Shown here: one piece after another, positions 25,690-34,573 of the stretch
How the letters are laid out: each line of letters starts with the position of its first letter
How positions within the stretch are numbered: position 1 is the first letter of the stretch
Source: Nitrincola iocasae
GTDB lineage: Bacteria > Pseudomonadota > Gammaproteobacteria > Pseudomonadales > Balneatricaceae
Reading direction: 5' to 3'
Length of the DNA: 64,000 bases
NCBI RefSeq assembly: GCF_008727795.1
Contig: NZ_CP044222.1
Location: 310,001-374,000 of the forward strand
The notes under the pieces: generated by a model
Database searches by the model: none
What the model saw: the letters and a program-made list of their open reading frames with translations, nothing else
Told to the model about the DNA's origin: nothing
Made by a program: the position numbers and the translations under genes

Positions 25690-25720
25690 GGGTAATGATC
25701 ATGATTGATGGGATCACCCC
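25690..25720. promoter_or_regulatory. candidate operator ahead of the cas operon
   Basis: An imperfect inverted repeat (TGATC at 25696-25700 and GATCA at 25712-25716, with GGGT and CCCC outside them) lies between a weak promoter-like region (TTTACA at 25642, A/T run to 25670) and the GTG start at 25737. It is a plausible target for the WYL regulator encoded upstream. AAAGGAG at 25721-25727 is the ribosome site. Confidence 0.35.
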
Positions 25721-25736
25721 AAAGGAGACGTAAAGA

Positions 25737-26774
25737 GTGGATAGCACAAAAATAAAGGCCGCCGCTAACAAAGCCCTGATTGCCGCTCATCCACAATATC
25801 ATGCCTGGTCCGCGCAACAGCAGGAGACTTTTCGCGCAACCATGGATCAAGCCGCGGAAGACAGAATTGATGCCGTACTCCTGAGTGATTTACTCGGTAT
25901 TCAATGCACGGCTGAAAGCGCCGAAGAGATCTGGGACGAGCTCCCCCTGTCAGAGGTCAACACACTCAACTGGGCCAAACTGCTTACCTCTGGCATCGGC
26001 GATGATCTGATCATGCTTAATGAATACATGGCAGAAAATACCAGCCTGCTGGGTTTTGAAACGCTCTATGATTATGACTATGACGATTATCTGTTTCAGG
26101 AGCGAGCCAACAAGGAACAATCCCCGGATTACCAGCCTTGCAACTACTACGCCTTGAGATTTTCCCGTTGGGCGAGACTGATTATTGGTGACCAGTTCCA
26201 TTACGCTACCCTGTACTCCCTGGCCGGATACTTAACCGATGAGCTGGAAGAGAAAGGGAGTGACTTTATTCAAACTCTGATACCTCATGAGTATGTCGAT
26301 GGCAAAAACCACGGCAAGCCGACCAAGGGTGGTTTTCTGTGGAACATGGAAATCAAAGCCAATGGTCTTGAAAAGCATCTTGATGAACTGAAACAGCGTT
26401 GGTACCACTATCAGCAACAGCGCTGGCTGGAGCTCAGCCTAGCCCATTGCCAGCAACCGCCCGCAATATATTTCCAGCACGTGGATCAGCACGGCGAACA
26501 ATATCTGAACATCATTTTCAACAACGAAACCGCCCTCAAACAGGTGCGCTGGCGGCATTTTCTGGCCGACTGCAACCGCCTGAAAGGTGATGTCGCCAAA
26601 GTGGCTGAACTTAAAGTGCAGGAACTGGCAAAAGCTGAACAATGGCTACAGCAAACCCATCAGGACATTCTGGCCAGCTTTGATCCCAAGGTGGTCAAGC
26701 TCAGGAAGAAGCGCAAAATCGTTATGGTGCCAGGGGTGTTGGGTGGGCTATTGGGGGAGAGGGAAGGTGACTAA
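25737..26774 (+). CDS. unrecognised protein, first gene of the cas operon
   Basis: I do not recognise this 345-residue protein. It is soluble, acidic in the first half with a striking tyrosine/aspartate run (YDYDYDDYLFQE, about residues 102-113), then an aromatic-rich middle (CNYYALRFSRWARLIIGDQF), a helical charged segment (about 190-300) and a basic tail KLRKKRKIVMVPGVLGG. No nuclease, ATPase or HTH motif was evident. GTG at 25737 follows AAAGGAG. Its last eight bases overlap the cas3 start, so it is translated in step with the cas genes. Base composition looks like the regulator upstream and more GC-rich than cas3. It could be an accessory or regulatory factor of this I-E system. Confidence 0.8.
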   Translation: MDSTKIKAAANKALIAAHPQYHAWSAQQQETFRATMDQAAEDRIDAVLLSDLLGIQCTAESAEEIWDELPLSEVNTLNWAKLLTSGIGDDLIMLNEYMAENTSLLGFETLYDYDYDDYLFQERANKEQSPDYQPCNYYALRFSRWARLIIGDQFHYATLYSLAGYLTDELEEKGSDFIQTLIPHEYVDGKNHGKPTKGGFLWNMEIKANGLEKHLDELKQRWYHYQQQRWLELSLAHCQQPPAIYFQHVDQHGEQYLNIIFNNETALKQVRWRHFLADCNRLKGDVAKVAELKVQELAKAEQWLQQTHQDILASFDPKVVKLRKKRKIVMVPGVLGGLLGEREGD

Positions 26775-29412
26775 AAGATCAAGCAAAGTATGGGCAAAAA
26801 CTAGTAAAAATACAGATAGCCAATGGCATCCGCTCATTCTGCATCTGTTGGATGTTGCTGCGAGTGCGGATGCTATTTTGAGCAGGGAGCCGGAATCCAC
26901 TCGCAATAGGCTTGCTGAGGTTTTGGGCACTACATGGGAAATGGCTCGACCTTGGCTACTATTATTGATAGCGTGCCATGATTTGGGAAAAGCTTGTCCT
27001 GGGTTTCAGTGCAAATGGAAGAACCTGACAGAGCTCGATGTCGGGAAAAATCCAGATACGGATATAAACCATGCTTTTGTCAGTCAAATTGCTTTGGCTG
27101 AAATGCTTTGCGGAAAAGGCTGGCCAGAGGATTTGGCGGATTTGGTTGCAGATGCAGTAGGGTGCCATCATGGTAGTCGAGCCACTCCAAGCACTATCAA
27201 TAAGTTATCAGGGAACCGCAGGGCGCTTGGTAATGTTGATTGGAGTGACGTACGTAATGAAGTCTTTGAATCCCTGTTTGAAGTTCTAAAACCTACGTTT
27301 ATTCCGACAAAAAGCACTCTCACTGGCTCTGATTTTATGCTTTTAGCTGGCTTAACCAGCTTTTCTGATTGGATAGGGTCAAATGAAAACTGGTTCCCTT
27401 TCGGCACGCCAGACGATTGCGATGACCCGAAGGCGTGGCTTGTTAAGCGTCGGGAAGAAAATGCTGAACGCGCACTGAATCAAATTGGATGGCAACCACG
27501 CGCACCACTTGCTTCAGAGACCAAGACATTTGAACAGGTATTTCCATTTCCACCACGCCCGCTACAACAGGCAATTACCGAAGCAGTAATAAATATACAG
27601 GCACCAAGTATACTGTTGGTGGAAGCACCTATGGGAGAGGGAAAAACAGAAGGTGCTTTTTTTGCCCATCTTAGGTTACAGCAGCAAATGCAACATCGAG
27701 GCTTGTATATTGCTTTGCCTACTAAAGCGACAGGCAACGCTATGTTTAAACGAACCCTCGAGTTCTTACAAAATCAAGGTATTGACCGGCAGCTCGATTT
27801 GCAGTTACTGCATGGCGGTACATTATTAAACGATGACTTCCAGAAAATCAAAGTTACAAACATATTTGATGAAGTTTTCGGTGGGAATGTCCGTGCTAGC
27901 GAGTGGTTCACTAGTAAGAAGCGCGCATTATTATCTGAATACGGGGTTGGTACGATTGATCAGGCTCTCTTACCTATCCTTCCGGTACGGCATCAGTTTG
28001 TACGTTTGTGGGGGCTTGCCAATCGGGTTGTCATATTTGATGAGATTCATGCTTACGATGCCTATACCGGCACGCTGCTGATACATCTATTGCGTTGGTT
28101 GTTATCGTTAGGATCCTCAATTGTACTGCTGTCAGCCACCTTGCCCCCTGCCTTCAGACGAGATCTGGCAAGGGTAGTTGGTGGTAGGATACCGGAACAT
28201 GAGGTTAAATATCCGCGTCTTTCTGTCTTCCAGCAGGGGCGTACTCCCTCGCAAATCCACTTCCCAGCTGACTCATCACGCACTATCACCGTTCAAATAA
28301 AGGGTATATCTGTGGAGCTTGCAGACATGCGTGATTCATTGCTTGCACAGTTGCAGAATGGTGGGATGGCTCTTGCTCTGGTTAATACAGTTCAGCGTGC
28401 TCAAGAGCTGTACAGTCTTTTTGGCTATGGAAAAACCATTAAAGGCACCAATACCAGTATTGGTAAGCGATTGGATAATGGCATGGAAATATACCTTTTT
28501 CATGCTCGCTACCCGGCTGGGTTAAGGCAAGTGCGTGAAGATAACGCATTGGCTCTATTCGGCAGAGAGGGTAAGCGTGCTGGAGCAAAAATCCTAATAG
28601 CAACGCAGGTTGCCGAACAAAGCCTTGATCTGGATTTCGATGTGATGGCATCTGATCTAGCCCCGATTGACTTGATTCTGCAGCGTGCAGGCCGTTTGTG
28701 GCGACATCGACGAGAGAAGCGACCTGGTACTCAACCAGTTTTGTTTATTGCTGGGTTGCAGGGTGATAAACCTGATGATTTTGGTAACCCACTATGGTGG
28801 TCTTCGGTATACCGCGAAGACATTTTGCTGCGAAGCTGGGTTTTGTTAAAGACACTGTCAGCCATTACATTGCCCGATCAGATTGATTTCTTGGTGCAGG
28901 ATGTATACGAAGATCGCGTAGCGATTCCAGCTCACCTTGATAGCAGAATGAATCACGCTATCTTGGAAGAAGGTGAAATTGTTGCTCATCGCCAACAGGC
29001 ACATGCAGCCATTATCGGTTTGCCAGATGATGCTTCATGGAACGACCCGGCCAGATTTACCCTTTTTGATGAAGATGAACCGGGTATTCACAAAACACTA
29101 ATGGCAAAAACGCGTCTTGGAGAAGACTCAGTAATTACCATTCCTATATGGCCGCAAGATGAGTTTGATGCGGGTGTCGTTCCGGATTTCCAGCAGGCCA
29201 AAACATGGTTTATGTGCGCAATTAGCATCTCACGCAAAGCTATCGTAGGACGATTACAAAAACTGGGTCGGCCTGATGGTTGGCAGGAATCCCCTTTGTT
29301 ATGTAACTGTTTTCCGTTATTACTCAACGTGAATGGTGAGTGGATTGAGGATGTCAAGGTGAGACTGGACAGTGAACTAGGTTTGGTTTACGAAACAAAG
29401 GAGAATGTATGA
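26767..29412 (+). CDS. cas3: CRISPR-associated helicase-nuclease Cas3 (type I-E)
   Basis: Cas3 is recruited by Cascade to degrade target DNA. About 881 residues: an N-terminal HD nuclease domain (HPLILHLLDVA, then IACHDLGKACPGFQ and VGCHHGS), then a superfamily 2 helicase with Walker A EAPMGEGKTEGA, the DEAH-type box VIFDEIHAYD, SATLPP and the motif VI region QRAGRLWRHRR. The GTG at 26767 gives the family-like opening; the longer frame from 26587 runs in the shadow of the upstream gene. Its end overlaps cas8e by ATGA. All catalytic motifs appear intact. Confidence 0.96.
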   Translation: MTKRSSKVWAKTSKNTDSQWHPLILHLLDVAASADAILSREPESTRNRLAEVLGTTWEMARPWLLLLIACHDLGKACPGFQCKWKNLTELDVGKNPDTDINHAFVSQIALAEMLCGKGWPEDLADLVADAVGCHHGSRATPSTINKLSGNRRALGNVDWSDVRNEVFESLFEVLKPTFIPTKSTLTGSDFMLLAGLTSFSDWIGSNENWFPFGTPDDCDDPKAWLVKRREENAERALNQIGWQPRAPLASETKTFEQVFPFPPRPLQQAITEAVINIQAPSILLVEAPMGEGKTEGAFFAHLRLQQQMQHRGLYIALPTKATGNAMFKRTLEFLQNQGIDRQLDLQLLHGGTLLNDDFQKIKVTNIFDEVFGGNVRASEWFTSKKRALLSEYGVGTIDQALLPILPVRHQFVRLWGLANRVVIFDEIHAYDAYTGTLLIHLLRWLLSLGSSIVLLSATLPPAFRRDLARVVGGRIPEHEVKYPRLSVFQQGRTPSQIHFPADSSRTITVQIKGISVELADMRDSLLAQLQNGGMALALVNTVQRAQELYSLFGYGKTIKGTNTSIGKRLDNGMEIYLFHARYPAGLRQVREDNALALFGREGKRAGAKILIATQVAEQSLDLDFDVMASDLAPIDLILQRAGRLWRHRREKRPGTQPVLFIAGLQGDKPDDFGNPLWWSSVYREDILLRSWVLLKTLSAITLPDQIDFLVQDVYEDRVAIPAHLDSRMNHAILEEGEIVAHRQQAHAAIIGLPDDASWNDPARFTLFDEDEPGIHKTLMAKTRLGEDSVITIPIWPQDEFDAGVVPDFQQAKTWFMCAISISRKAIVGRLQKLGRPDGWQESPLLCNCFPLLLNVNGEWIEDVKVRLDSELGLVYETKENV

Positions 29413-29942
29413 GTCGCTTTAATTTGATTGATGAGAAGTGGATACCGGTCAAATTTCCCGATGGCACTCGGGATGAGCTTGGTATTCGGGACACGTTATT
29501 GAGGGCAGGAGAAATACAATCCATTGAAGACGCCTCACCTTTGGTTGTAGCTGCGCTGCATAGGTTTTTGTTGGCAGTGCTCTACCGGGCCCTGGGAGGG
29601 CCAACGGACATTGAGCAAGCCAAAGAATTATTCAGAAATGGATTTCCAGCAAACAAGATAACGAGCTACTTGGATAAATGGAGAGACAGGTTTTGGTTGT
29701 TTGATGAGAAGTATCCGTTTGGACAGAATCCGAACGTTCCAAAGAAAGCAATTGAGCCATGGACGAAGCTTACGGCTGAATATAATGCAACATCTAACAA
29801 AGTCCTATTTGATCATGTAGACACAGGTAATCCAGGGACTCGGACGCCTAGTGAGTGCTCTCGATGGTTATGTAGTGGCATAGTTAATTTGGCCATCTAA
29901 TTAGAGGTGCTATCATGCACCAAGAGATAATTAGGTGACAAT

Positions 29943-30254
29943 ATGACCAGAAGACCAAACCGAAATTTCAGCCCTGAATTCAGACTCGAAGCAGCACAGC
30001 TGGTAGTCGACCAAAATTACTCTATTCGAGATGCGGCTGAAGCCATGAATGTCGGACATTCGACCATGGATAAATGGGTTCGCCAGCTACGAAAAGAGCG
30101 TGGTGGTGAAAGTCCAAAAGCAACACCAATGACACCAGATCAACTTAGAATACGCGAGCTTGAGAAACGTATCCGCGAAGTTGAAATGGAAAAAGATATA
30201 TTAAAAAAGGCTACCGCTCTCTTGATGTCGGACTCTCTGAACAATTCTCGATAA
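29943..30254 (+). CDS. IS3-family transposase OrfA
   Basis: A 103-residue protein with an N-terminal helix-turn-helix (FSPEFRLEAAQLVVDQNYSI, then AAEAMNVGHSTMDKWVRQL) that binds the element ends, and a C-terminal leucine-zipper-like coiled coil (RELEKRIREVEMEKDILKKA). A slippery run of six A followed by GG at 30203-30210 lies at the OrfA/OrfB junction, the usual place for programmed -1 frameshifting to make the OrfAB fusion transposase. Confidence 0.93.
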   Translation: MTRRPNRNFSPEFRLEAAQLVVDQNYSIRDAAEAMNVGHSTMDKWVRQLRKERGGESPKATPMTPDQLRIRELEKRIREVEMEKDILKKATALLMSDSLNNSR

Positions 30255-31123
30255 TCGAGAAACTCAAGACGAGCTACCCGGTAACGAAGCTGTGTGAGGT
30301 GTTTGGCGTGCACCGCAGCAGCTTCAGGTACTGGAAACAACGTTCAAAAAAGCCTGTATGTGCGAAAAAGACCGTAGAACAGGCAGTCGTTAGGGAGCTC
30401 TTTCGCGCGAGCGAGGGCTCTGCGGGTGCACGAAGCATTGCGGAAATGGCTACCAATCAGAACGTGCCATTGAGCCGCTATCGAGCCGGACGCTTGATGG
30501 AAAAGCTTGGACTTATCAGTTGCCAGGTACCTGGTCACACATATAAGAAAACAGGTGATGAACATGTTCAGATACCGAATCATTTAGACCGCCAGTTTAA
30601 CGTTGATGCGCCAAACTGCATCTGGTGTGGCGATGTCACGTACATCTGGACTGGCAATCGCTGGGCTTATTTAGCGGTTGTCATTGATTTATTTGCACGT
30701 AAGCCAGTGGGCTGGGCGATGTCGCTATCGCCAGACAGTGAGCTTACCAGCAATGCACTAAAAATGGCGTATGAGAGCCGTGGTCGACCGAAAGGCGTGA
30801 TGTTCCATAGTGACCAGGGTAGCCATTATACGAGTCGTAAATTCCGTCAGACGCTCTGGAAGTGTCAAATAAAGCAGAGCCTTAGCCGACGTGGTAACTG
30901 CTGGGATAATGCACCAATGGAGCGTTTTTTTAGAAGCTTGAAGGTTGAATGGGTGCCTACCTACGGCTACCACTCACTCGTTCAGGCGCAGCATCACGTA
31001 GTGAAGTATTTAATCGGGTATTATAGTCAGCTTCGACCACACCGGCATAACAATGGAATGAGTCCGAATCAGGCAGAGGAACAGTACTGGATTAACTATA
31101 AACCGGTGGCCAGTTTTACTTGA
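30203..31123 (+). CDS. IS3-family transposase OrfB (made by -1 frameshift from OrfA)
   Basis: In the -1 frame from the slippery site the protein reads KKGYRSLDVGLSEQFSIIEK and continues through an HTH-like segment (VTKLCEVFGVHRSSFRYW) to a DDE integrase core: first aspartate in WCGDVTYIWT, second in MFHSDQGSHYTS, and the glutamate in GNCWDNAPMERFFRSLK. All three catalytic residues are present. A perfect 8-bp hairpin (TTCTCGAT/ATCGAGAA at about 30244) lies some 35 nt after the slippery run and could stimulate frameshifting. The stop codon lies inside the right terminal repeat. A GTG at 30299 could allow separate OrfB translation. Confidence 0.93.
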   Translation, partial: KKGYRSLDVGLSEQFSIIEKLKTSYPVTKLCEVFGVHRSSFRYWKQRSKKPVCAKKTVEQAVVRELFRASEGSAGARSIAEMATNQNVPLSRYRAGRLMEKLGLISCQVPGHTYKKTGDEHVQIPNHLDRQFNVDAPNCIWCGDVTYIWTGNRWAYLAVVIDLFARKPVGWAMSLSPDSELTSNALKMAYESRGRPKGVMFHSDQGSHYTSRKFRQTLWKCQIKQSLSRRGNCWDNAPMERFFRSLKVEWVPTYGYHSLVQAQHHVVKYLIGYYSQLRPHRHNNGMSPNQAEEQYWINYKPVASFT

Positions 31124-31150
31124 CCACTACATTACTTGCAACACTAAATT
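31120..31150 (+). promoter_or_regulatory. possible hybrid promoter at the right end of the IS element
   Basis: The right terminal repeat ends with an outward TTGACC (31120-31125), and TAAATT lies in cas8e DNA at 31145-31150 with 19-bp spacing. Outward -35 boxes in IS3-family ends are known to make hybrid promoters. It could restore transcription of cas11 to cas2 despite the insertion. The spacing is longer than ideal. Confidence 0.3.
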
Positions 31151-32183
31151 TTTCGTTAAGTGGAGGTAGAGGATATTATCCGTCACCATCAGTCAACGGA
31201 ATAATGTGTATCCCTCTTGGAAATACATTACATCAAACGCTCAGTTACAACCTTGTACCTGAAAACGTCGATTCAAATAGAGGCGACTCTGCTCTCTGGG
31301 AGCATGAGCCAGCGTCACTGCCTATTGCCATTCCTAAGCAGCCTGTATCCGGTTATGCAAACCTTTATACATGGCCTTCGCGCATGATTTATCTTGAAAG
31401 TGAAACATCCGGTAACGTTGTTTTTATGCGATTCGTGGCGGGCCATGGCTTTGATGTAACTTCAAATATTATCGACCCAATGCAGCCATATAAAACGGAC
31501 AAGGAAAAGGGTCGGCTTCCTGTCCAGTTTCGAGAAGATAGAGGCACATGGAGAGATTTTGATTCATTGATACCAGATAGCTCCGAATTAGCTCCATTGA
31601 CTATTCAGAACGCACTTCGGTTGGCAGGAAAGAACTTAAGATTCATGCCAGGTTCTGTTCTGGTTCTAGGCTTAAGATATACTCCTCCGAATGCGAATGT
31701 CGATTTCTGGCGTATGGAACGATTTGTTCTTCCAGAAGTGTTGGCAACGAATAGATTTAGCCGAGAAGATGTTAGACAGTTTCTCGATGTAGCTGAGGAA
31801 ACTCAAAAAACTCTGTGGCAGGCCTGTAGTGATTATGCGCGGGGCATTATAAGCCACGGTGATCGTGATCCGGATAAGAAAGACATCAGCAAAGCCGTCA
31901 AACAAATGACTGCCAGTTCCCTCTACTGGTCAATGATCGAATCCCGATTTCACGAAACCCTCAGTTCATACACCCTCGAAGCCGACCCCGATGATATCCG
32001 TTGTCAATGGCTGAAGTCTGTGCTCGATGCTTTGTGTGAAGCATGGGAACAACATGCCGCTTCTGTTGCTACCAATGATGCTTGGACATTGAGGTCATTG
32101 ATGAAAAGCGAGGGGCTGATACGAAAAAAAATGAAGGAACTGAAAGATGAGATTCAAAAATACGAACCACGGGAGGTTGGAGC

Positions 32184-32732
32184 ATGAGTGGGCTAATTGA
32201 ATGGTTGGAGAAATTAAACCAGAGTGACAGCAAGGCCCGTGCAGTGTTGCGCCGAAGCTTGGCGTTTGAACCGGGCCAACATGTGCCTGCATTCCCTTAT
32301 GTAGAACCATTCTTGAGAGGTGATGTAAGCCGCTGGAGAAGAGATATTCATTACCTGGTAGCGGGTGTGTGGGCTATGCATTGGCGTGAGGGTCGTGAAG
32401 AAGAGGCTCTGTCCATTGGAAAAGCTTGCGCCAGGCTTGATAGGGAAAAACGTGACAGCATGGGTATGGATGACAAGCACAAACTGACCAGTACCGAAAA
32501 GCGCTTAATCGCATTACTGGATGCCGATGAAGATCAGTTGCCATACCGTTTACGGCAGATGGTGGCATTATTGAAAGAATACACCATCGATTTTGAACAT
32601 ATGCTTACAGATTTGCTTAATTGGCGGGATCAACAAAAACGCACACAGAACAAATGGGCGCGTGATTTTTACCAACACCTTAATCATGAACCTGAATTGG
32701 ATAAAACTTCTCAAAAGGAGAGTGCAGCATGA
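32184..32732 (+). CDS. cas11: Cascade small subunit Cas11e (CasB/Cse2)
   Basis: Cse2 dimerises along the belly of Cascade and stabilises the crRNA-target duplex. This 182-residue all-helical protein has the family pattern LEKLNQSDSKARAVLRRSLA near the N-terminus and a helical C-terminus with ALLKEYTIDFEHMLTDL. Arginine clusters (RGDVSRWRRD) fit nucleic-acid contacts. It overlaps cas8e by ATGA and cas7e by ATGA, so the downstream cas genes remain intact and coupled after the IS element. Confidence 0.93.
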   Translation: MSGLIEWLEKLNQSDSKARAVLRRSLAFEPGQHVPAFPYVEPFLRGDVSRWRRDIHYLVAGVWAMHWREGREEEALSIGKACARLDREKRDSMGMDDKHKLTSTEKRLIALLDADEDQLPYRLRQMVALLKEYTIDFEHMLTDLLNWRDQQKRTQNKWARDFYQHLNHEPELDKTSQKESAA

Positions 32733-33889
32733 AAACTTTTATTGAAATCCACGCTCTGCAGAACTTTGCGCCATCCAATCTAAATCGTGATGATACCGGT
32801 GCACCTAAGGACGCCTTATTTGGCGGCGTTCGCCGGGCACGAGTTTCCAGCCAATGTAATAAGCGGGCGGTACGTACCTTTTTTGCGGAGAAGAAAAAAG
32901 ATGGTTTTTTTGATGAAAGTGATTTGGCAGTGAGGACTAAGCGTGTCTATGGGGCAATAGCGAATTCATTAGAAGGTAGGCGTGATGCGGAAGAGGTCAT
33001 AGAAAAAGCAGAACAGGCTTTGTCTTATGTAAAGCTCAAGTCAGCTGAGGGAGGGAAGAGTCAATATTTACTCTATCTTGGTCAGAAGGAAATAATGGCA
33101 TTAGCCGATGCAATTGATAAATATTGGGACCAAATTGTTTCTGCCCCTGTTGAAGCGGAGGAAGACGGTAAGAAGAAGGGAAAAAGTAAAAAAGACGTAG
33201 CAAAAGCTGCTCCAAAAGAAGTCAAAGAGTGTATTGAAGCCATTTTCAACGGTGGCAAAGCTGTGGACCTGGCACTTTTTGGACGAATGCTTGCAGACAT
33301 GCCTGGAAAAAATCAGCATGCTGCTTGCCAGGTTTCTCATGCCATCTCCACACATGCAGTTGAGCGCGAATTTGATTATTACACTGCTGTGGATGACTTG
33401 AAGCCTGAAGATACTGCCGGGGCCGACATGATGGGTACTATTGAGTTTAATTCTGCCTGCTTTTACAGGTATGCGGTGGTGGATTGGGAGAAACTTGTTG
33501 AGAATTTGCAAGGCGATATCGAATTGGCTGCAAAGGGACTGAGAGCATTTTTGGAGGGATTTGTGGTTGCTGAGCCTACTGGAAAACAAAACACCTTTGC
33601 AGCGCATAACCCGCCTGAGTTTGTAGCTATTTCAGTGCGCCACAATGGTGCGCCGAGGAACTTGGCCAATGCTTTTGAGACACCAATATTTGTTAGAAAA
33701 GGGGAGTCACTTACCAGAAAATCAGCAGAGGCTCTAGTTAATAAAGCCTTGATTCTGAAGGCTGCCTTTGGCAGTGATGACCAAACGAATGTATTGAATC
33801 TTATTGGTGCTGATTTGGGCGAGTTCGGAACTGCCACCTCTTCTCTGAGTACGCTGCTTGATAGAACACAAGCTACAGTGATGGAGTAA
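32729..33889 (+). CDS. cas7e: Cascade backbone subunit Cas7e (CasC/Cse4)
   Basis: Cas7e forms the six-subunit helical backbone that holds the spacer part of the crRNA. The 386-residue protein opens with FIEIHALQNFAPSNLNRDD, then GGVRRARVSSQCNKRAVRTF, the typical Cas7 RRM-core sequence of subtype I-E. Further landmarks are ALFGRMLADMPGKNQHAACQ, VSHAISTH and DMMGTIEFNSACFYRYAVVD. A lysine-rich insert (EEDGKKKGKSKKDVAK, about residues 147-162) is longer than in E. coli CasC. It starts at ATGA on the cas11 stop. Confidence 0.95.
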   Translation: MKTFIEIHALQNFAPSNLNRDDTGAPKDALFGGVRRARVSSQCNKRAVRTFFAEKKKDGFFDESDLAVRTKRVYGAIANSLEGRRDAEEVIEKAEQALSYVKLKSAEGGKSQYLLYLGQKEIMALADAIDKYWDQIVSAPVEAEEDGKKKGKSKKDVAKAAPKEVKECIEAIFNGGKAVDLALFGRMLADMPGKNQHAACQVSHAISTHAVEREFDYYTAVDDLKPEDTAGADMMGTIEFNSACFYRYAVVDWEKLVENLQGDIELAAKGLRAFLEGFVVAEPTGKQNTFAAHNPPEFVAISVRHNGAPRNLANAFETPIFVRKGESLTRKSAEALVNKALILKAAFGSDDQTNVLNLIGADLGEFGTATSSLSTLLDRTQATVME

Positions 33890-33892
33890 ACA

Positions 33893-34573
33893 ATGCCAAC
33901 ATTATTGCTTCAGTTGACTGGGCCAATGCAATCATGGGGAACTACCAGCCGCTTTGATCAGCGAGATACTGGAAATGAGCCTAGCAAATCTGGTGTGTTA
34001 GGCCTGATTGCTGCTGCATTGGGGATTGATCGTGAAAACTGGATAGATCTGGAGCCACTCACAAAATTATCAATGGGGGTTCGACATGACAGGCCTGGCA
34101 TTCCGAAACGCGACTATCAGACAGCCCAGAACATTATTCGTGCAAACGGGAAAGAAATCCAACCAACCGCCGTTACTACACGGGATTATATTGCTGACGC
34201 AGCTTTTCTTGTTGGTTTTGAGTCAGCAAATATGAGATTGCTCGAAAATGTTCATACTGCACTGAGAAATCCGGTTTGGCCACTTTCTTTGGGCCGTAAA
34301 TCTTATGTACCCTCTGAATCTATCTGGATAGAAAATGGTTTGCTGGATTTGTCTCTGCGAGATGCTCTGCAGAACTGGCCATGGATTGCTACAAGGCGTA
34401 GGGGTGAAAAGGCACCGGGGAGTTTACGTATTACCTTTGAATCCGACGATGGCACAGGTTTACTTAAAATGGATCAACCGTTGTCATCTTTTGCTGAGCG
34501 TCGCTTTGGTGCTCGTTTGGTACGTTCAGATTGGATTAAACTGCCAAGTGAGGTGCAAAATGCTCCTGCATAG
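33893..34573 (+). CDS. cas5e: Cascade subunit Cas5e (CasD)
   Basis: Cas5e caps the crRNA 5' handle and links Cas7 to Cas8e. The 226-residue protein shows the I-E Cas5 opening LLLQLTGPMQSWGTTSRFDQ, then PSKSGVLGLIAAALGIDR, a typical RAMP fold start. The central RDYQTAQNIIRANGKE and the loop PSESIWIENGLLD complete the pattern. It follows cas7e by three bases; cas6e begins inside its last codons, overlapping by 14 bases. Confidence 0.94.
   Translation: MPTLLLQLTGPMQSWGTTSRFDQRDTGNEPSKSGVLGLIAAALGIDRENWIDLEPLTKLSMGVRHDRPGIPKRDYQTAQNIIRANGKEIQPTAVTTRDYIADAAFLVGFESANMRLLENVHTALRNPVWPLSLGRKSYVPSESIWIENGLLDLSLRDALQNWPWIATRRRGEKAPGSLRITFESDDGTGLLKMDQPLSSFAERRFGARLVRSDWIKLPSEVQNAPA

Larger units (their letters stand above)
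29871..31131 (+). mobile_element. IS3-family insertion sequence inside cas8e
   Basis: The element is 1261 bp. The left end begins TGTAGTGGCATAGTTAATTT and the right end, read inward, begins TGTAGTGGTCAAGTAAAACT; both continue to TGGCCA, so the imperfect inverted repeats are about 26 bp. A 3-bp target duplication TTA flanks it (29868-29870 and 31132-31134). It carries the two overlapping transposase frames typical of IS3. Intact ends, intact transposase and exact target duplication point to a recent insertion. Confidence 0.95.
29409..32187 (+). pseudogene. cas8e: Cas8e (CasA/Cse1) disrupted by an IS3-family element
   Basis: Cas8e is the large Cascade subunit that reads the PAM and recruits Cas3. 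The N-terminal 154 codons (29409-29870, opening SRFNLIDEKWIPV) and the C-terminal 350 codons (31135-32187) are both in good condition and would join in frame as SRWLLATLNFSLSGG once the insertion and one TTA duplication are removed, giving about 504 residues, the usual length. As it stands, the N-terminal part stops nine codons into the element at 29900. The C-terminal part could restart from a TTG inside the right terminal repeat (31120). Interference is therefore probably lost unless the element excises. Confidence 0.93.

Noticed and set aside
26587..26766. Upstream extension of cas3 by 60 codons
   Set aside because: The extra residues are a shadow of the upstream gene in another frame; GTG at 26767 has a good ribosome site and gives a normal Cas3 N-terminus.
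34335..34559. Upstream extension of cas6e by 75 codons
   Set aside because: It overlaps cas5e in another frame, and the residues do not resemble Cas6e; the ATG at 34560 fits the family.
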